Positions 1 through 9,289 of a stretch of DNA of 64,000 nt are shown piece after piece; within the stretch, counting starts at the first letter, position 1; each line of letters begins with the position of its first letter. The DNA comes from Streptomyces sp. ISL-1. GTDB taxonomy: Bacteria; Actinomycetota; Actinomycetes; Streptomycetales; Streptomycetaceae. The stretch spans positions 62,001 to 126,000 of the forward strand of contig NZ_JAGGOI010000006.1 in NCBI RefSeq assembly GCF_018614585.1, given 5' to 3'. The position numbers and the translations under genes are program-made. Below the pieces are notes generated by a model. That model made no database searches. It worked only from the letters and a program-made list of their open reading frames with translations, and was not told the DNA's origin.

Positions 1-148
1 GGTGGACCATGCCCGTGTGCCTGAGCACGTCCCGCACCTGCCAGCCGGGGCATGTCGGCACTGTCGCGCCGGGGCCCGCTTCGACGGCTGCCGCGGCCAG
101 CAACCGGCCCTCTCGGACGAGGGATTTGATCAGCTCGGCGGTCTCCAT
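1..148 (-). CDS. Mycothiol-dependent maleylpyruvate isomerase family protein, N-terminal part
   Basis: Only the first 49 codons lie in the window; the rest runs off the left edge. The N-terminus begins METAELIKSL and contains VPTCPGWQVRDVLRH. The T-C-P-G-W-x-V-R-D-x-x-x-H pattern marks the metal-binding N-terminal domain of the MDMPI/DinB superfamily. Those enzymes are small cytoplasmic proteins, many using mycothiol, but most Streptomyces paralogues have unknown substrates, so only the family is claimed. The ATG at 148 is the first start in frame. No strong Shine-Dalgarno is visible. It is co-oriented with the next gene upstream, with a 22-nt gap. Confidence 0.7.
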   Translation of the reverse strand, partial: METAELIKSLVREGRLLAAAAVEAGPGATVPTCPGWQVRDVLRHTGMVH

Positions 149-170
149 GCGGAAGATTGTGCCACTGGGC

Positions 171-518
171 TCAAGCCCCCTGGGGGTGCGCGGAGCGCGG
201 GCGTCCGCGCAGCAGTCGCACGAAGAAGCCGAGGGCCACCGACTGGATGAGCACCGACATCACCAGTGCGGTGTACATGAACCACGCGGCTGAGGAGACC
301 GCGTCGCCGAACATCGAGCCGACGAAGAAGAAGCCGAACACAGTCGGAGCGGCCAGCAGGAACAGCCATATGCCGGCGAACGAGGCGTCCTCGTGATGGA
401 CGAAGACAGTGTCGATCGTGACGTAGACCGTCGCCGCGGCGACCAGCGCCAGATACGCCTGGGAGGCGCGATTGCCGAAGGCGAGCTGCGTCAGCGTGCC
501 GAGCCGTTCAGAGTTCAT
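171..518 (-). CDS. SCO4225-like small integral membrane protein
   Basis: A 115-residue protein. Three or four hydrophobic segments fill most of it, at about residues 21-40, 47-68, 73-92 and 90-106, followed by a short basic tail (RLLRGRPR). The stretch VFVHHEDASFAGIWLFLLAAPTV resembles actinomycete SCO4225-family membrane proteins, which have no known function. The ATG at 518 is preceded by GGGGAGAAGGAC, a good Shine-Dalgarno at normal spacing, which fixes the start. It is followed by the MDMPI-like gene on the same strand. A functional prediction beyond membrane location is not supported. Confidence 0.7.
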   Translation of the reverse strand: MNSERLGTLTQLAFGNRASQAYLALVAAATVYVTIDTVFVHHEDASFAGIWLFLLAAPTVFGFFFVGSMFGDAVSSAAWFMYTALVMSVLIQSVALGFFVRLLRGRPRSAHPQGA

Positions 519-591
519 GTCCTTCTCCCCGCGTGGACGTCATTGCTCCCATGGTGCGTCCGGGGCGGCGGACCTGCCTGAGTACGCCTAC

Positions 592-1815
592 TCAGTTGCC
601 CCGCGGCGCCGACGCATTGCGGGCCGTGTACCCGATGAGCGCCGCGCCACCCGCGAGGGCGGCCACCGTCGTCAGCGCCACCGGCAGCGAGAACCAGTCG
701 GCGAGGAAGCCGATCGCGGGCGGCCCGAGCAGCATCCCGCCGTAGCCGAGCGTGGACGCGGCCGCGACCCCGCCGGGGCCGGCCAGCGCGCCCGCCCTGG
801 CCACCGCCACCGGGAAGATGTTCGCGAGTCCCAGACCGGTGACGGCGAAGCCCAGAAGCGCGAGCCACACACTGGGCGCGAGCGCGCCGAGCAGCATGCC
901 GGCCGCGGCCGTCGTCCCGCCCGCGACAAGGGTGCGGGTCTGGCCGAGTCGCTCCAGCAGGGCCGTGCCGGTGAGTCGTCCGCCCGTCATGGCCAGCGCG
1001 AAGAGGGAGTACCCGGCAGCGGCTACGCCGGGGTGTGCGTGCAGATCCTGTTCGAGGTGGAGCGCGCCCCAGTCGGCCATCGCGCCTTCTCCGTACGCCG
1101 TGCAGAGCGCGATCACGCCGAAGAGGACGACGAGTCGGCGCGTACGCCCCTTCAGCCGGCGCGGTGCCGGCGCATTTGCCGCGGGCCCGGCGGGCGGCGC
1201 CGGGTGGCGCAGCAGTACGGGTCCGGCGACGGCGGTGACCAGCAGGCCGACAGCGGTGAGGGTGAGCAGATGCGTGACGGGGGAGAGGCCGCCCGCCACC
1301 AGGCCGCCGAGTCCTGCGCCGATCATGCCGCCGAGGCTGAACGCCGCGTGGAAGGTCGGCATGACGGGCCGTCGCATGGTCGCGACGAGATCGACCGCCG
1401 CGCTGTTCATCGCGACATTGATGCCGCCATAGGCCGCACCGAAGACCAGCAGCACAAGACCGAGGGCGAGCGCCGAGTGCGTCAATGGGGGGAGCGCGAT
1501 GCTCAGTGACAGCAGTAGGGCACTGGCCACGGTGACCGGATGGCTGCCGTACCGGCGGCACAGCCGGCCGGTCAGCGTCATTGTCACCACGGCGCCCGCC
1601 GAGACGCCGAGCAGTGCCAGGCCCAGATCGCTCGCCGACGAGCCGGTCTGCTGCTTGATGGCGGGGATTCGGACCACCCAGCCGGCGAAGAGGAAGCCGT
1701 CGAGGGCGAAGAACACGGTCAGCGCGGTACGGAGGCGGAACAGGGAGGTTGGGGCGGGTTCTCCGCCAGGTCCCCCCGGAGCGGCCGTCCGTAGTAGTTT
1801 GTTTAGGTGCGGCAC
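592..1815 (-). CDS. MFS transporter
   Basis: A 407-residue major facilitator with about twelve hydrophobic segments. Features include LDGFLFAGWVVRIPAIKQQ near the N-terminus and the cytoplasmic loop GRLCRRYGSHPV between TM2 and TM3. The family resembles YfiS/YbjJ-type (fucose permease-like) MFS proteins often paired with ROK regulators in Streptomyces; the substrate is unknown. The GTG at 1815 is chosen because the reading frame further upstream overlaps the divergent ROK gene and is only a GC-driven open frame. The start lies inside a 25-bp palindrome (1796-1820), so translation and repression signals overlap. Divergent from the ROK regulator at 1891, which is the obvious candidate controller. 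Confidence 0.8.
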   Translation of the reverse strand: MPHLNKLLRTAAPGGPGGEPAPTSLFRLRTALTVFFALDGFLFAGWVVRIPAIKQQTGSSASDLGLALLGVSAGAVVTMTLTGRLCRRYGSHPVTVASALLLSLSIALPPLTHSALALGLVLLVFGAAYGGINVAMNSAAVDLVATMRRPVMPTFHAAFSLGGMIGAGLGGLVAGGLSPVTHLLTLTAVGLLVTAVAGPVLLRHPAPPAGPAANAPAPRRLKGRTRRLVVLFGVIALCTAYGEGAMADWGALHLEQDLHAHPGVAAAGYSLFALAMTGGRLTGTALLERLGQTRTLVAGGTTAAAGMLLGALAPSVWLALLGFAVTGLGLANIFPVAVARAGALAGPGGVAAASTLGYGGMLLGPPAIGFLADWFSLPVALTTVAALAGGAALIGYTARNASAPRGN

Positions 1816-1820
1816 AAACT
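1796..1820. promoter_or_regulatory. Candidate operator palindrome between MFS and ROK genes
   Basis: AGTTTGT at 1796-1802 and ACAAACT at 1814-1820 are perfect 7-bp inverted arms with an 11-bp spacer. AT-rich arms stand out in this GC-rich DNA. The site covers the MFS GTG start and lies about 75 bp before the ROK start. Binding by the ROK protein is inferred from position only. Confidence 0.45.
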
Positions 1821-1890
1821 CAGCATAGGGCCAGGCCCCGATCCCGACAAGACGGCTGCTCAGCGCCCGGATCATGGGAGACTCGCCACC

Positions 1891-3102
1891 ATGAACGGCA
1901 AGGCGACGACCACCAAAGCAAGGCTGGAAAGGGGCCGCAGCGCGCTCGGCCCCGCGCTGGAACTGGTTCATACGGGCCGTGCGCACACCCGCGCCGTGCT
2001 CACCGCCGAACTCGGCGTCACCCGAGCCACCGCCGGAGCGGTGGCCGCGGAACTCGAAGCGCTCGGTCTCATCCGGGTCGACTCCCGGCCCGCCGCCGTC
2101 GGCTCCCAGGGGCGACCCTCGCACCGGCTCTCCGTCGACGACACGGGCCCCGTCGTCCTCGCCGCCCAAGTGCACGCCGACGGATTCCGCGCCGCGCTGG
2201 TCGGACTCGGCGGCCGCACCGTCGCCACCGCCCCCGGCTGCGTCACCGTCTCCGCCGACCCCGCGCAGGTGCTCGGCGAGGTCGTCGACGCGGGCGCCGC
2301 GCTGCTGCGCGAGAGCGGGCGACGGTGCGTGGGCGCGGGTCTCGCCGTGCCCTCCGCTGTCGCAGAGCCGGACGGCACCGCCCTCAACCCGCTGCACCTC
2401 GCCTGGCCCGCGGGCGCCCCCGTCCGGGACATCTTCGCCGGGCAAGTGCGGGCGGCGGGCATCCAGGGCCCCGCCTTCACCGGCAACGATGTCAACCTCG
2501 CGGCGCTCGCCGAGCACCGGCACGGCGCGGGCCGCGGCGCCCAGCATCTGCTCTGCGTCGCCACCGGGCACCGGGGCGTCGGCGGCGCACTCGTCCTCGA
2601 CGGCCGTCTGCACACCGGCAGTTCGGGCCTCGCCCTCGAGGTCGGCCATCTCACCGTCAACCCCCAGGGCCGCCCCTGTCACTGCGGCAGCCGCGGCTGC
2701 CTCGACGTCGAGGCCGACCCGCTCGCCTTCCTCACCGCAGCGGGCCGCGACCCGGGTCCCGAGGTCTCGCTGCTGCAGCAGTCCCGGCAGTTGCTGCGTA
2801 CGGAGTACGACGACCCGGCCGTACGCAACGCGGGCGAGGAACTCATCGACCGCCTCGGCCTCGGGCTCGCCGGCCTGGTCAACATCCTCAACCCCGACCG
2901 GATCATCCTCGGCGGACTGCACCGCGAACTCCTGGACGCCGACCCCGAGCGGCTGCGCGCCGTGGTCGCCGACCGCAGTCTGTGGGGCCGCAGTGGCGGA
3001 GTGCCGATCCTGCCCTGCACGCTGGAGCACAACAGCCTGGTGGGAGCGGCGGAGTTGGCATGGCAGCCGGTACTGGACGACCCGCTGGGCGCTCTCGGCT
3101 GA
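1891..3102 (+). CDS. ROK family transcriptional regulator
   Basis: A 403-residue regulator. The N-terminal winged helix-turn-helix covers about residues 15-60 (LTAELGVTRATAGAVAAELE). A ROK sugar-kinase-like fold follows, with the zinc-binding motif CHCGSRGC at about 267-274 and GNDVNLAALAEH before it. ROK repressors usually sense sugars or sugar phosphates and control adjacent uptake or metabolic genes. The ATG at 1891 is preceded by GGGAG ten nucleotides upstream. Divergent from the MFS gene, with a palindrome between them, which suggests that this protein represses the transporter and perhaps itself. The effector cannot be read from sequence. Confidence 0.85.
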   Translation: MNGKATTTKARLERGRSALGPALELVHTGRAHTRAVLTAELGVTRATAGAVAAELEALGLIRVDSRPAAVGSQGRPSHRLSVDDTGPVVLAAQVHADGFRAALVGLGGRTVATAPGCVTVSADPAQVLGEVVDAGAALLRESGRRCVGAGLAVPSAVAEPDGTALNPLHLAWPAGAPVRDIFAGQVRAAGIQGPAFTGNDVNLAALAEHRHGAGRGAQHLLCVATGHRGVGGALVLDGRLHTGSSGLALEVGHLTVNPQGRPCHCGSRGCLDVEADPLAFLTAAGRDPGPEVSLLQQSRQLLRTEYDDPAVRNAGEELIDRLGLGLAGLVNILNPDRIILGGLHRELLDADPERLRAVVADRSLWGRSGGVPILPCTLEHNSLVGAAELAWQPVLDDPLGALG

Positions 3103-3170
3103 CACGCGACGGCACCCGTCCGGGGGCACGATGGACGCTTCGTGGCGACATTTCGGGTAGGCGACGACCT

Positions 3171-4022
3171 ATGACCCATAAGCCCTCCGGCGCGGAGCAT
3201 CATGCGCACCGGCTCCAGAACCTGTACAGCAGGATTCTTGCGTCACCCCTCGGGCTCGCCTGGAACCGCGGCCGCGCGATGGAACTGATGCACCGCGCGA
3301 TGGGTTTCGCCGCACTCGGCTTTCTGACGCTTGTACCGCTCCTGATCGTCGTCGCGTCGGCCGACCCGGCGAGCGGACAGGGCTTCGCCCGCTGGCTGGG
3401 CCAGGCGCTGGGGGTCTCGGAGCCGTCCCTGGACGAGGTCGAGCGGCTGTTCGGGGTGCCGGGGCAGGCGCTGCAGCGCACGACCGCGTTCGGTCTCGCC
3501 GCGCTCACCGTCTTCGGTCTGACCTTCGGCTCGGCGGTGCAGACCGGCTACGAGAAGGTCTGGGACCTGCCGACGGCCCGCTGGCACACCATGTGGCGCC
3601 ATGTCGTCTGGCTGGCCCTGCTCGTCTTCTCGCTGGTGGTATTCGCCAGCACGCCCGTGCCCACCGACGCCCTCTGGGAGACGATCCTCGGCGCTCTGGC
3701 CGATCTGATCGGCACCTTCATCTTCTTCTGGCTGTCCCAGCGAGTGCTGCTCGGCGGCCGGGTCCGCTGGCGGGCCCTGGTGCCCGGATCGATGGCGACG
3801 GCCCTGGGCATGCTCGGCCTACGGGTCTTCTCGCAGCTCGTCTTCTCACCGCTGATCGCGTCGAGCGCGGTCACCTACGGCCCGTTCGGGACCGTGCTGG
3901 TCATTCAGTCCTGGCTCGTCGGCGTCGGCGTGGTCGTCTACGGCGGGGCGCTCGTGGGACGCCTCATCCACGAAGACCGGGTGCGTCGTCGGCTGCGACG
4001 CGAGCCGGAACACTCTCTCTAG
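3171..4022 (+). CDS. YihY/virulence factor BrkB family membrane protein
   Basis: A 283-residue inner-membrane protein with about six hydrophobic segments. The core includes MGFAALGFLTLVPLLIVV near residue 45, TFGSAVQTGYEKVWDLP, and later TYGPFGTVLVIQSWLVGVGV with a basic C-terminal tail. This is the YihY/BrkB (old RNase BN) family, now treated as membrane proteins of unclear function, not nucleases. It starts 69 nt after the ROK gene on the same strand and may be co-transcribed. The start ATG is at 3171; the Shine-Dalgarno is weak. Confidence 0.75.
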   Translation: MTHKPSGAEHHAHRLQNLYSRILASPLGLAWNRGRAMELMHRAMGFAALGFLTLVPLLIVVASADPASGQGFARWLGQALGVSEPSLDEVERLFGVPGQALQRTTAFGLAALTVFGLTFGSAVQTGYEKVWDLPTARWHTMWRHVVWLALLVFSLVVFASTPVPTDALWETILGALADLIGTFIFFWLSQRVLLGGRVRWRALVPGSMATALGMLGLRVFSQLVFSPLIASSAVTYGPFGTVLVIQSWLVGVGVVVYGGALVGRLIHEDRVRRRLRREPEHSL

Positions 4023-4101
4023 GCTCAGCCGACGTCTCTGGGCACAGCCGACGGCGATGGCGCGGGCCCAACCTGCGCGCGGGCACGTTCCCGAGGACCG
4101 G

Positions 4102-4191
4102 GCGGGCATCGCGGAGGGTGCGTGCCCTGCGGGCATCGCGGACGGTGCGTGCCCTGCGGGCATCGCGGACGGTGCGGACGGCGCGTGCCCT
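4102..4191. repeat. Imperfect 27-bp tandem repeat in the 4023-4390 gene-free stretch
   Basis: Three units start GCGGGCATCGCGGA at 4102, 4129 and 4156; the third carries a 9-bp insertion. The unit length is a multiple of three, and one frame reads repeated GIADGACPA, but no ribosome-binding site or homologous product supports a gene. The rest of the 368-nt gap shows only the leader of the SHOCT gene. Confidence 0.6.
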
Positions 4192-4390
4192 GCGGAGTGC
4201 GGACACTACGGACGGATGCGGAGCGTGTGCTCGGGCGGCGCCCGGGAGCAGCCGCGGAAGCCCTGAATACTCCCGGGGTGGTATGCGCAGTGCCGCTGCC
4301 CGTACGACGACTTCGACCCCCTCCCGGCGGGAGCCTCAAAGGCGACAAGCAACCTACGCACCACCATCGCCACCGAGGAGCTGAGCCGAT

Positions 4391-4696
4391 ATGAACACCC
4401 TGGCGCACGCCGACGGGCCAGGCCCGTGGATTCTCTTCTTCCCGCTGATCTGGGCGGCCGTCGTCGTCGGCGTTGTCACCTTCCTGCGCCGCACCGGAGT
4501 GTGGCGCGGCCGCCGCGGCCCCTGGCAGGGACTCCGCCCGACCGGGGGGCCCGGCTCGACGCACGGCGAGAACTCGCCGATCGCGCTGCTCGGCCGCCGC
4601 TTCGCCGTCGGTGAGATCGACGAGGACGAATACTGGCGGCGGCTGTCCGTGCTGGACGAGCAGTTCGGCCATGCGGGCAAGGGCGGTGCGGCATGA
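4391..4696 (+). CDS. SHOCT domain-containing membrane-anchored protein
   Basis: A 101-residue protein. One N-terminal transmembrane segment (about 13-35) is followed by a basic stretch and a C-terminal SHOCT-like helix-turn-helix (LLGRRFAVGEIDEDEYWRRL). SHOCT modules are short oligomerisation motifs found at the ends of many bacterial membrane proteins. GAGGAG lies about ten nucleotides before the ATG. Its stop overlaps the ABC ATPase start (ATGA at 4693-4696), so the two are translationally coupled. It probably serves as an accessory of the downstream FtsX-type exporter, by context. Confidence 0.75.
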   Translation: MNTLAHADGPGPWILFFPLIWAAVVVGVVTFLRRTGVWRGRRGPWQGLRPTGGPGSTHGENSPIALLGRRFAVGEIDEDEYWRRLSVLDEQFGHAGKGGAA

Positions 4697-5454
4697 CCGC
4701 CACCGTCACCCGGACCCGCACCGCGGCCCGAGTCGTCGACGCCGTGAAGATCTACGGCAAGGGCGACACCGAAGTGAGGGCCCTGGACGGGGTGAGCGTC
4801 GACTTCCCCGTCGGCCGCTTCACCGCGATCATGGGGCCCTCGGGCTCCGGCAAATCGACGCTGATGCACTGCGCCGCCGGACTCGACACCCTCACCTCGG
4901 GCTCCGCCCTCATCGGCGACACCGATCTCAGCGCGCTCGACGACCGCAGGCTCACCCTGCTGCGGCGCGAGCGCATCGGCTTCGTCTTCCAGGCGTTCAA
5001 CCTCATCCCCACCCTGACCGTCGCCGAGAACATCACGCTCCCCATGGACCTTGCCGGGGAGCGGGCCGACCGGGAGTGGCTCGACGCCCTCGTCGACACC
5101 GTCGGACTGCGCGACCGGCTGCACCACCGGCCCAGCGAACTCTCCGGCGGCCAGCAGCAGCGCGTCGCCGTGGCCCGCGCCTTCGGCGGCCGGCCCGACG
5201 TCGTCTTCGCCGACGAGCCGACCGGCAACCTCGACTCCCGCTCGGGCGAAGAGGTGCTGCGGCTCCTGGGCCGCGCGGTACGCCAGACGGACCGCACCGT
5301 CGTCATGGTCACCCACGACCCGGTCGCAGCCGCCCACGCCGACGAGGTCGTCTTCCTCGCCGACGGACGCCTCGTCGACCGGATGGAGGCCCCCACCGCC
5401 GATCGCGTCCTCGACCGGCTGAAGGCCTTCGACGCCAAGGGGGCGAGGACATGA
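4693..5454 (+). CDS. MacB/LolD-type ABC transporter ATP-binding protein
   Basis: A 253-residue nucleotide-binding subunit. Walker A is GPSGSGKST (about 53-61), with a Q-loop region FVFQAFNL, the ABC signature LSGGQQQR (about 152-159), Walker B VVFADEPTGNLDS and the switch histidine in MVTHD. The ADEPTGNLD form is typical of the MacB/LolD/FtsE group, which works with FtsX-type permeases that export or release substrates mechanically. It sits between the SHOCT gene and the FtsX permease, sharing ATGA overlaps with both. The substrate is unknown. Confidence 0.9.
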   Translation: MTATVTRTRTAARVVDAVKIYGKGDTEVRALDGVSVDFPVGRFTAIMGPSGSGKSTLMHCAAGLDTLTSGSALIGDTDLSALDDRRLTLLRRERIGFVFQAFNLIPTLTVAENITLPMDLAGERADREWLDALVDTVGLRDRLHHRPSELSGGQQQRVAVARAFGGRPDVVFADEPTGNLDSRSGEEVLRLLGRAVRQTDRTVVMVTHDPVAAAHADEVVFLADGRLVDRMEAPTADRVLDRLKAFDAKGART

Positions 5455-8020
5455 GCGCAGTCGCGCATCCCTGCGCATCAGCCTCAACTCGCTGCGCGCC
5501 CACAAACGCCGCTTCGCCGGGACCTTCACCGCCGTCCTGCTGGGCGTCGGCTTCCTCGCGGGCACTCTCGTCATGGGCGACACGCTGCGCGGCAGCTTCG
5601 ACACCATGTTTGCCGGCGCCAACAGCGGCACCGACGCAGTCGTCCGCAGTTCCAACGTCATGACCGTCTCCGGCGAGAGCCAGGGCACCCGGCAGCCCGT
5701 GCGCACGGATCTCGTCTCGAAGATCGAGAAGACGCCCGGTGTCGCGGCCACCGTGCCCAACATCCAAGGCGCCGGACAGCTGGTCGGCTCCAACGGCAAG
5801 CCCATCGGCGGGCAGGGTCCGCCAACCGTCGCCGGCAATTGGATCGACGACCCGGAACTCAACCCGTACCAGCTGGCCGAGGGACGTACCCCGGCCAGGA
5901 GCGGCGAGGTCGTCGTCAACCGTGGCGCCGCCGACAAGGGCGGGCTGAAGATCGGCGACCGTACCGTGCTGCGCACCCCCGACCCGGTGAAGGTCACCGT
6001 CGTCGGGCTGGCCACCTTCGGCGGCGAGGACGGCATGGCCCAGGTCACCTACACCGGAATGACCCAGGCCGACGCCGAGAAGTACCTCACCCCGAAGCCG
6101 GGCGAGGCGGCGTCCATCCAGGTGCGGGCCGGACCCGGCACCAGCCAGCAGGAACTCGTGGACGCGCTGACGCCCGTACTCCCCAAGGGAGTCGAGGCGA
6201 TCACCGGACAGGAGTCCACGGAGGAGAACCAGGACATGATCTCCGGTCAGTTCCTGAATCTGTTCACCACTCTGCTGCTGGTCTTTTCCGGCATCGTGCT
6301 GCTTGTCGCGACCTTCTCCATCTACAACACCTTCGCGATCGTCATCGCCCAGCGCACCCGGGAGAACGCGCTGCTGCGCGCGCTCGGCGCATCCCGCCGT
6401 CAGATCGCCGGATCGACGCTCGCCGAGTCGGCTGTCGTCGCACTGGTCGCGTCCGCCGCGGGCCTGCTCGGCGGCATCGGCATCGCCGCCGGGCTGCAGG
6501 CGCTCTTCCCCCTCATCGGTTTCCCCTTCCCGGAAGGCAGCTTGGTGATCAGCGGCGTTTCGATGCTGCTGCCGCTCGCAGTCGGCCTGCTTGTCTGCAT
6601 CGGCTCTGCCGTGATGCCCGCGGTACGTGCCGGGCGCACCGCCCCGCTGGCGGCGCTGCGTGAGACGGGCGTGGATCACTCGGCGGCCTCGCGGACACGT
6701 GCGTACGCCGGAACGGGCGTCGTGCTGGCCGGTATCGGCATCATCCTGGTCGGCGTCGTCGCCTCCCCGTCGATCTGGCTCGCCGCCGCGGGCGCGGTGC
6801 TGACCCTGGCCGCCTTCGTGGTGCTCGGTCCTGTCGCCTCCTCGCTCGCCGTACGCATCCTGGGCAGGCCGCTCGACCGGCTGCCCGGAGTCTCCGGCAG
6901 CCTGGCCAAACGCAACGCCCTGCGCAGCCCCAAGCGCACCGCCGCCACCGCCACCGCGCTGATGATCGGCGTCGCCGTCGTGTCCCTGTTCACTGTCTTC
7001 GGCGCCTCGCTGAAGGCGACCATGGACCAGACGGTCTCCCGGTCCTTCGCGGGCGATGTCGCGGTCAGTGCCCCGGCGTTCGGCGGGGGCGGCAGCGGAC
7101 TGAGCCCGAAGCTCGCCCCGGCCATCGCCGCGCAGCCCGAGGTGCGGACCGCGGTCGGTCTCGGCAAGGGCATAGCGGAGGTCGACGGCGCGGGACGGCA
7201 GCTCACCGTCACCGACCCGGTCGCGCTCGGGAAGGCATTCGACCTCGGCACCGTGCGGGGCTCGCTCGACGGGCTCGGCACGGACGGCATGGCCGTGGCG
7301 GACACCGAGGCGGACAAGCGGGGCTGGCAGGCAGGCTCCACGGCCGAACTCGCCTTCGCCGACGGTCAGAAGCGGACGTTCACGGTCCGCGCGGTCTTCG
7401 AACAGTCGGAGCTTGCGGGGGACTATGTCATCACCCGCGACGCCTGGGCACCGCACCGGGGACAGGATTCCGACACCCTGATCGCCGTCAGCTTCAACGA
7501 CGGGGTGTCCACCGCCGATGGCACGGCTGCGGTGGAGAGGACCGCGGCGGCGTACGGCAATCCCGAGGTGCAGACCCGCGACGAGTACGCCCAGGCAGCG
7601 GCCGGAGCCATCGACATGATGCTCACCCTGGTCTACGCCCTGCTCGCGCTCGCCGTGGTGATCGCGCTGCTCGGCATCGCGAACACCCTGACCCTCGCGA
7701 TCCACGAACGCACCAGGGAACTCGGCCTGTTGCGTGCCGTCGGACAGACCAGAAGCCAACTGCGCTCCATGGTGCGCTACGAGTCGGTGCTGGTCGCCGC
7801 GTTTGGCACGGCGGGCGGCCTGGCACTCGGCGCACTGCTCGGCTGGGTGCTCGTGAAGGCGTCCGAGGGCGCAGGCGACACCGCCTTCGCGTTCGCCGTA
7901 CCGCCGGTGCAGCTTCTGGTGGTCGCCCTGGTCGGGCTGGTGGCCGGAGCGGTCGCGGGCCGGCGGCCCGCGCGCCGCGCCGCACGCCTGGACGTGCTGC
8001 GCGCCATCGCCACCGAATAG
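5451..8020 (+). CDS. FtsX-like ABC permease, apparent frameshift near start
   Basis: The large partner of the ATPase, about 856 residues if intact. It has an N-terminal TM, an extracellular MacB-like domain, two FtsX blocks (IYNTFAIVIAQRTRENALLRALGAS and LTLAIHERTRELGLLRAVGQ, each quoted only as family landmarks) and paired TM helices. The expected ATG at 5451 overlaps the ATPase stop, but it reads MSAVAHPCAS and leaves the permease frame. The correct frame (SLRISLNSLRAHKRRFAG) begins at about 5465 with no ATG, GTG or TTG before 5573. A one-base deletion or two-base insertion at about 5463-5470 explains this. Starting at 5573 would lose the first TM helix. It may be a sequencing error or a real lesion. 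Confidence 0.8.
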
Positions 8021-8075
8021 TGCGGCTGTCCTGCCTACCGAGGTGGGGGCCCTCCATGCCCGAAGGGGCTGGGGG

Positions 8076-8092
8076 CCGGGGCGGAGCCCCGG
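8076..8092. terminator. Hairpin between convergent genes
   Basis: CCGGGGC (8076-8082), loop GGA, GCCCCGG (8086-8092): a perfect 7-bp GC stem. It lies 55 nt after the permease stop and abuts the stop of the convergent ATPase-like gene, so it can serve both. There is no T-tract, as is usual in this genus. Confidence 0.55.
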
Positions 8093-8677
8093 TCAGCGCG
8101 TCAGTGTTGACCGCACGGTGGCGTGTTCGCGCAAGGGGCCGTCGGGCGTCGCCCCGTGCACCACCGGATACGGCGGAAGCGCCAAGGGCGAGGGGGCCGA
8201 GAGGGTGAACCAGACGATCTTCCCGGTGTCGCCCTGGGGCCGTACGCCCCAGCTCTCGCTCACCGCCGCGATCAGCGCGAGGCCGCGGCCGGAGGTGGCG
8301 TAGAGGTCGGTGTCCCCGACAGTCGGGATACGTGGATCGTGGTCATGAACCGAGACCGTGAGCCGGTCGAGCAGCAACTCGATCTCCACCGTGCACATCT
8401 TGTCCGGCTCGGCGTGCCGGTGGACGTTGGTCAGCAACTCGGTGACGCCGAGCGCCGCCTGGTCGATCAAGGGATCGAGATGCCAGTAGCGCAGTTGCGC
8501 CGAAATGATTCTGCGGACCTGACCGATCCGCGACGGCAGGGCATGGAGCTCCACCGTGCAGTGCCTGCTTGGCTGGCTGATCACGGCTGCGACTCCCCGA
8601 ATGAGGTCCGGAAGAAGACGAAGGATCGGATCCAGCAGTTGGCTGGCTGCTGATTTGTCCGGCGGAACTAACCACAT
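8093..8677 (-). CDS. RsbW-like ATP-binding (anti-sigma/serine kinase) protein
   Basis: A 194-residue protein with a GHKL ATPase fold: LGVTELLTNVHRHAEPD is the N box, HDHDPRIP the G1 region and SGRGLALIAAVSESWG the G2 region. Streptomyces encode dozens of such RsbW/SpoIIAB relatives, acting as anti-sigma factors or regulatory kinases. The ATG at 8677 is preferred; the open frame continues upstream but with no plausible start signal. No sigma or anti-anti-sigma gene is adjacent, so no partner is suggested. The last 30 residues are a poorly conserved tail rich in Pro. Confidence 0.75.
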   Translation of the reverse strand: MWLVPPDKSAASQLLDPILRLLPDLIRGVAAVISQPSRHCTVELHALPSRIGQVRRIISAQLRYWHLDPLIDQAALGVTELLTNVHRHAEPDKMCTVEIELLLDRLTVSVHDHDPRIPTVGDTDLYATSGRGLALIAAVSESWGVRPQGDTGKIVWFTLSAPSPLALPPYPVVHGATPDGPLREHATVRSTLTR

Positions 8678-8765
8678 CGTGACCGCCGGTGCACCCTGAG
8701 TGATGTGAGACCAGCGTGAACCATTGACCACGGTCCCGCAACTCGCGGCATCCGGGCAGGGACTC

Positions 8766-9089
8766 TCAGCTCCTGGCGCCGCCGGCGCCGCGCACCGCAT
8801 CGAGGAAGCGCCCGGCCAGCGCCCGTCCGTCAGGCCTGCGGCTGCGCTGCCCCATCGTGAGCCGGTACCTCTTGCCGTTGACCGTCGCCACCGTGCTCGC
8901 CTCATCGGCGAACCAGGGCTTGCCCGCCCTGACCCCGCGGACAGGAGCACTCTCGATCACCCGGCCGTAGCTGGTGAGCAGCGCCAGCCTGCCGTCCTTG
9001 ATCAGCACTTGTCCGGCCTTCGTCAGCGAGCGCGGCCACCGCTCGATCCGGACGCCCGTAGCGCTGAATTCCGGCTCTGCCATCCCCAT
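8766..9089 (-). CDS. Conserved hypothetical protein, 107 aa
   Basis: A small soluble basic protein with no signal peptide or membrane segment. It contains RIERWPRSLTKAGQVLIKDG and ends in a basic segment (RSRRPDGRALAGRFLDAVRG). The beta-rich middle reads like a small barrel (LALLTSYGRVIESAPV, VATVNGKRYRL), but I do not recognise the family. The ATG at 9089 has GGAG five nucleotides upstream, which supports the start. Divergent from the PLP enzyme at 9290 across a 200-nt region with no other visible element. Confidence 0.6.
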   Translation of the reverse strand: MGMAEPEFSATGVRIERWPRSLTKAGQVLIKDGRLALLTSYGRVIESAPVRGVRAGKPWFADEASTVATVNGKRYRLTMGQRSRRPDGRALAGRFLDAVRGAGGARS

Positions 9090-9289
9090 GGACACTCCGC
9101 CCCCTTCAAACCGTTTCCTGCTGGCAAGTCTGCACAACTCCGGCCGTACGCACCAGTGCGTGTGGAAGGACCCGGGCAAGTCCAGCCCTGCAAGTGACCC
9201 CTATGGATGCCCAAAGTGAAGGTTTTTGCAGGTGAGGGGCTTACTGTGGCGGGTGGGGGCTGGAGTCGGCAGGAGGAGGAACGGCGCGC

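Noticed and set aside
1816..3129. Long N-terminal extension of the MFS frame on the minus strand
   Set aside because: It is antisense to the ROK gene and only reflects GC-rich open frames; the GTG at 1815 fits the family length.
4102..4191. CRISPR-like array
   Set aside because: Units are contiguous 27-bp repeats without spacers and there are no cas genes.
4057..4266. 69-codon frame with GIADGACPA repeats
   Set aside because: Low-complexity translation of a tandem repeat, no Shine-Dalgarno, no recognisable product.
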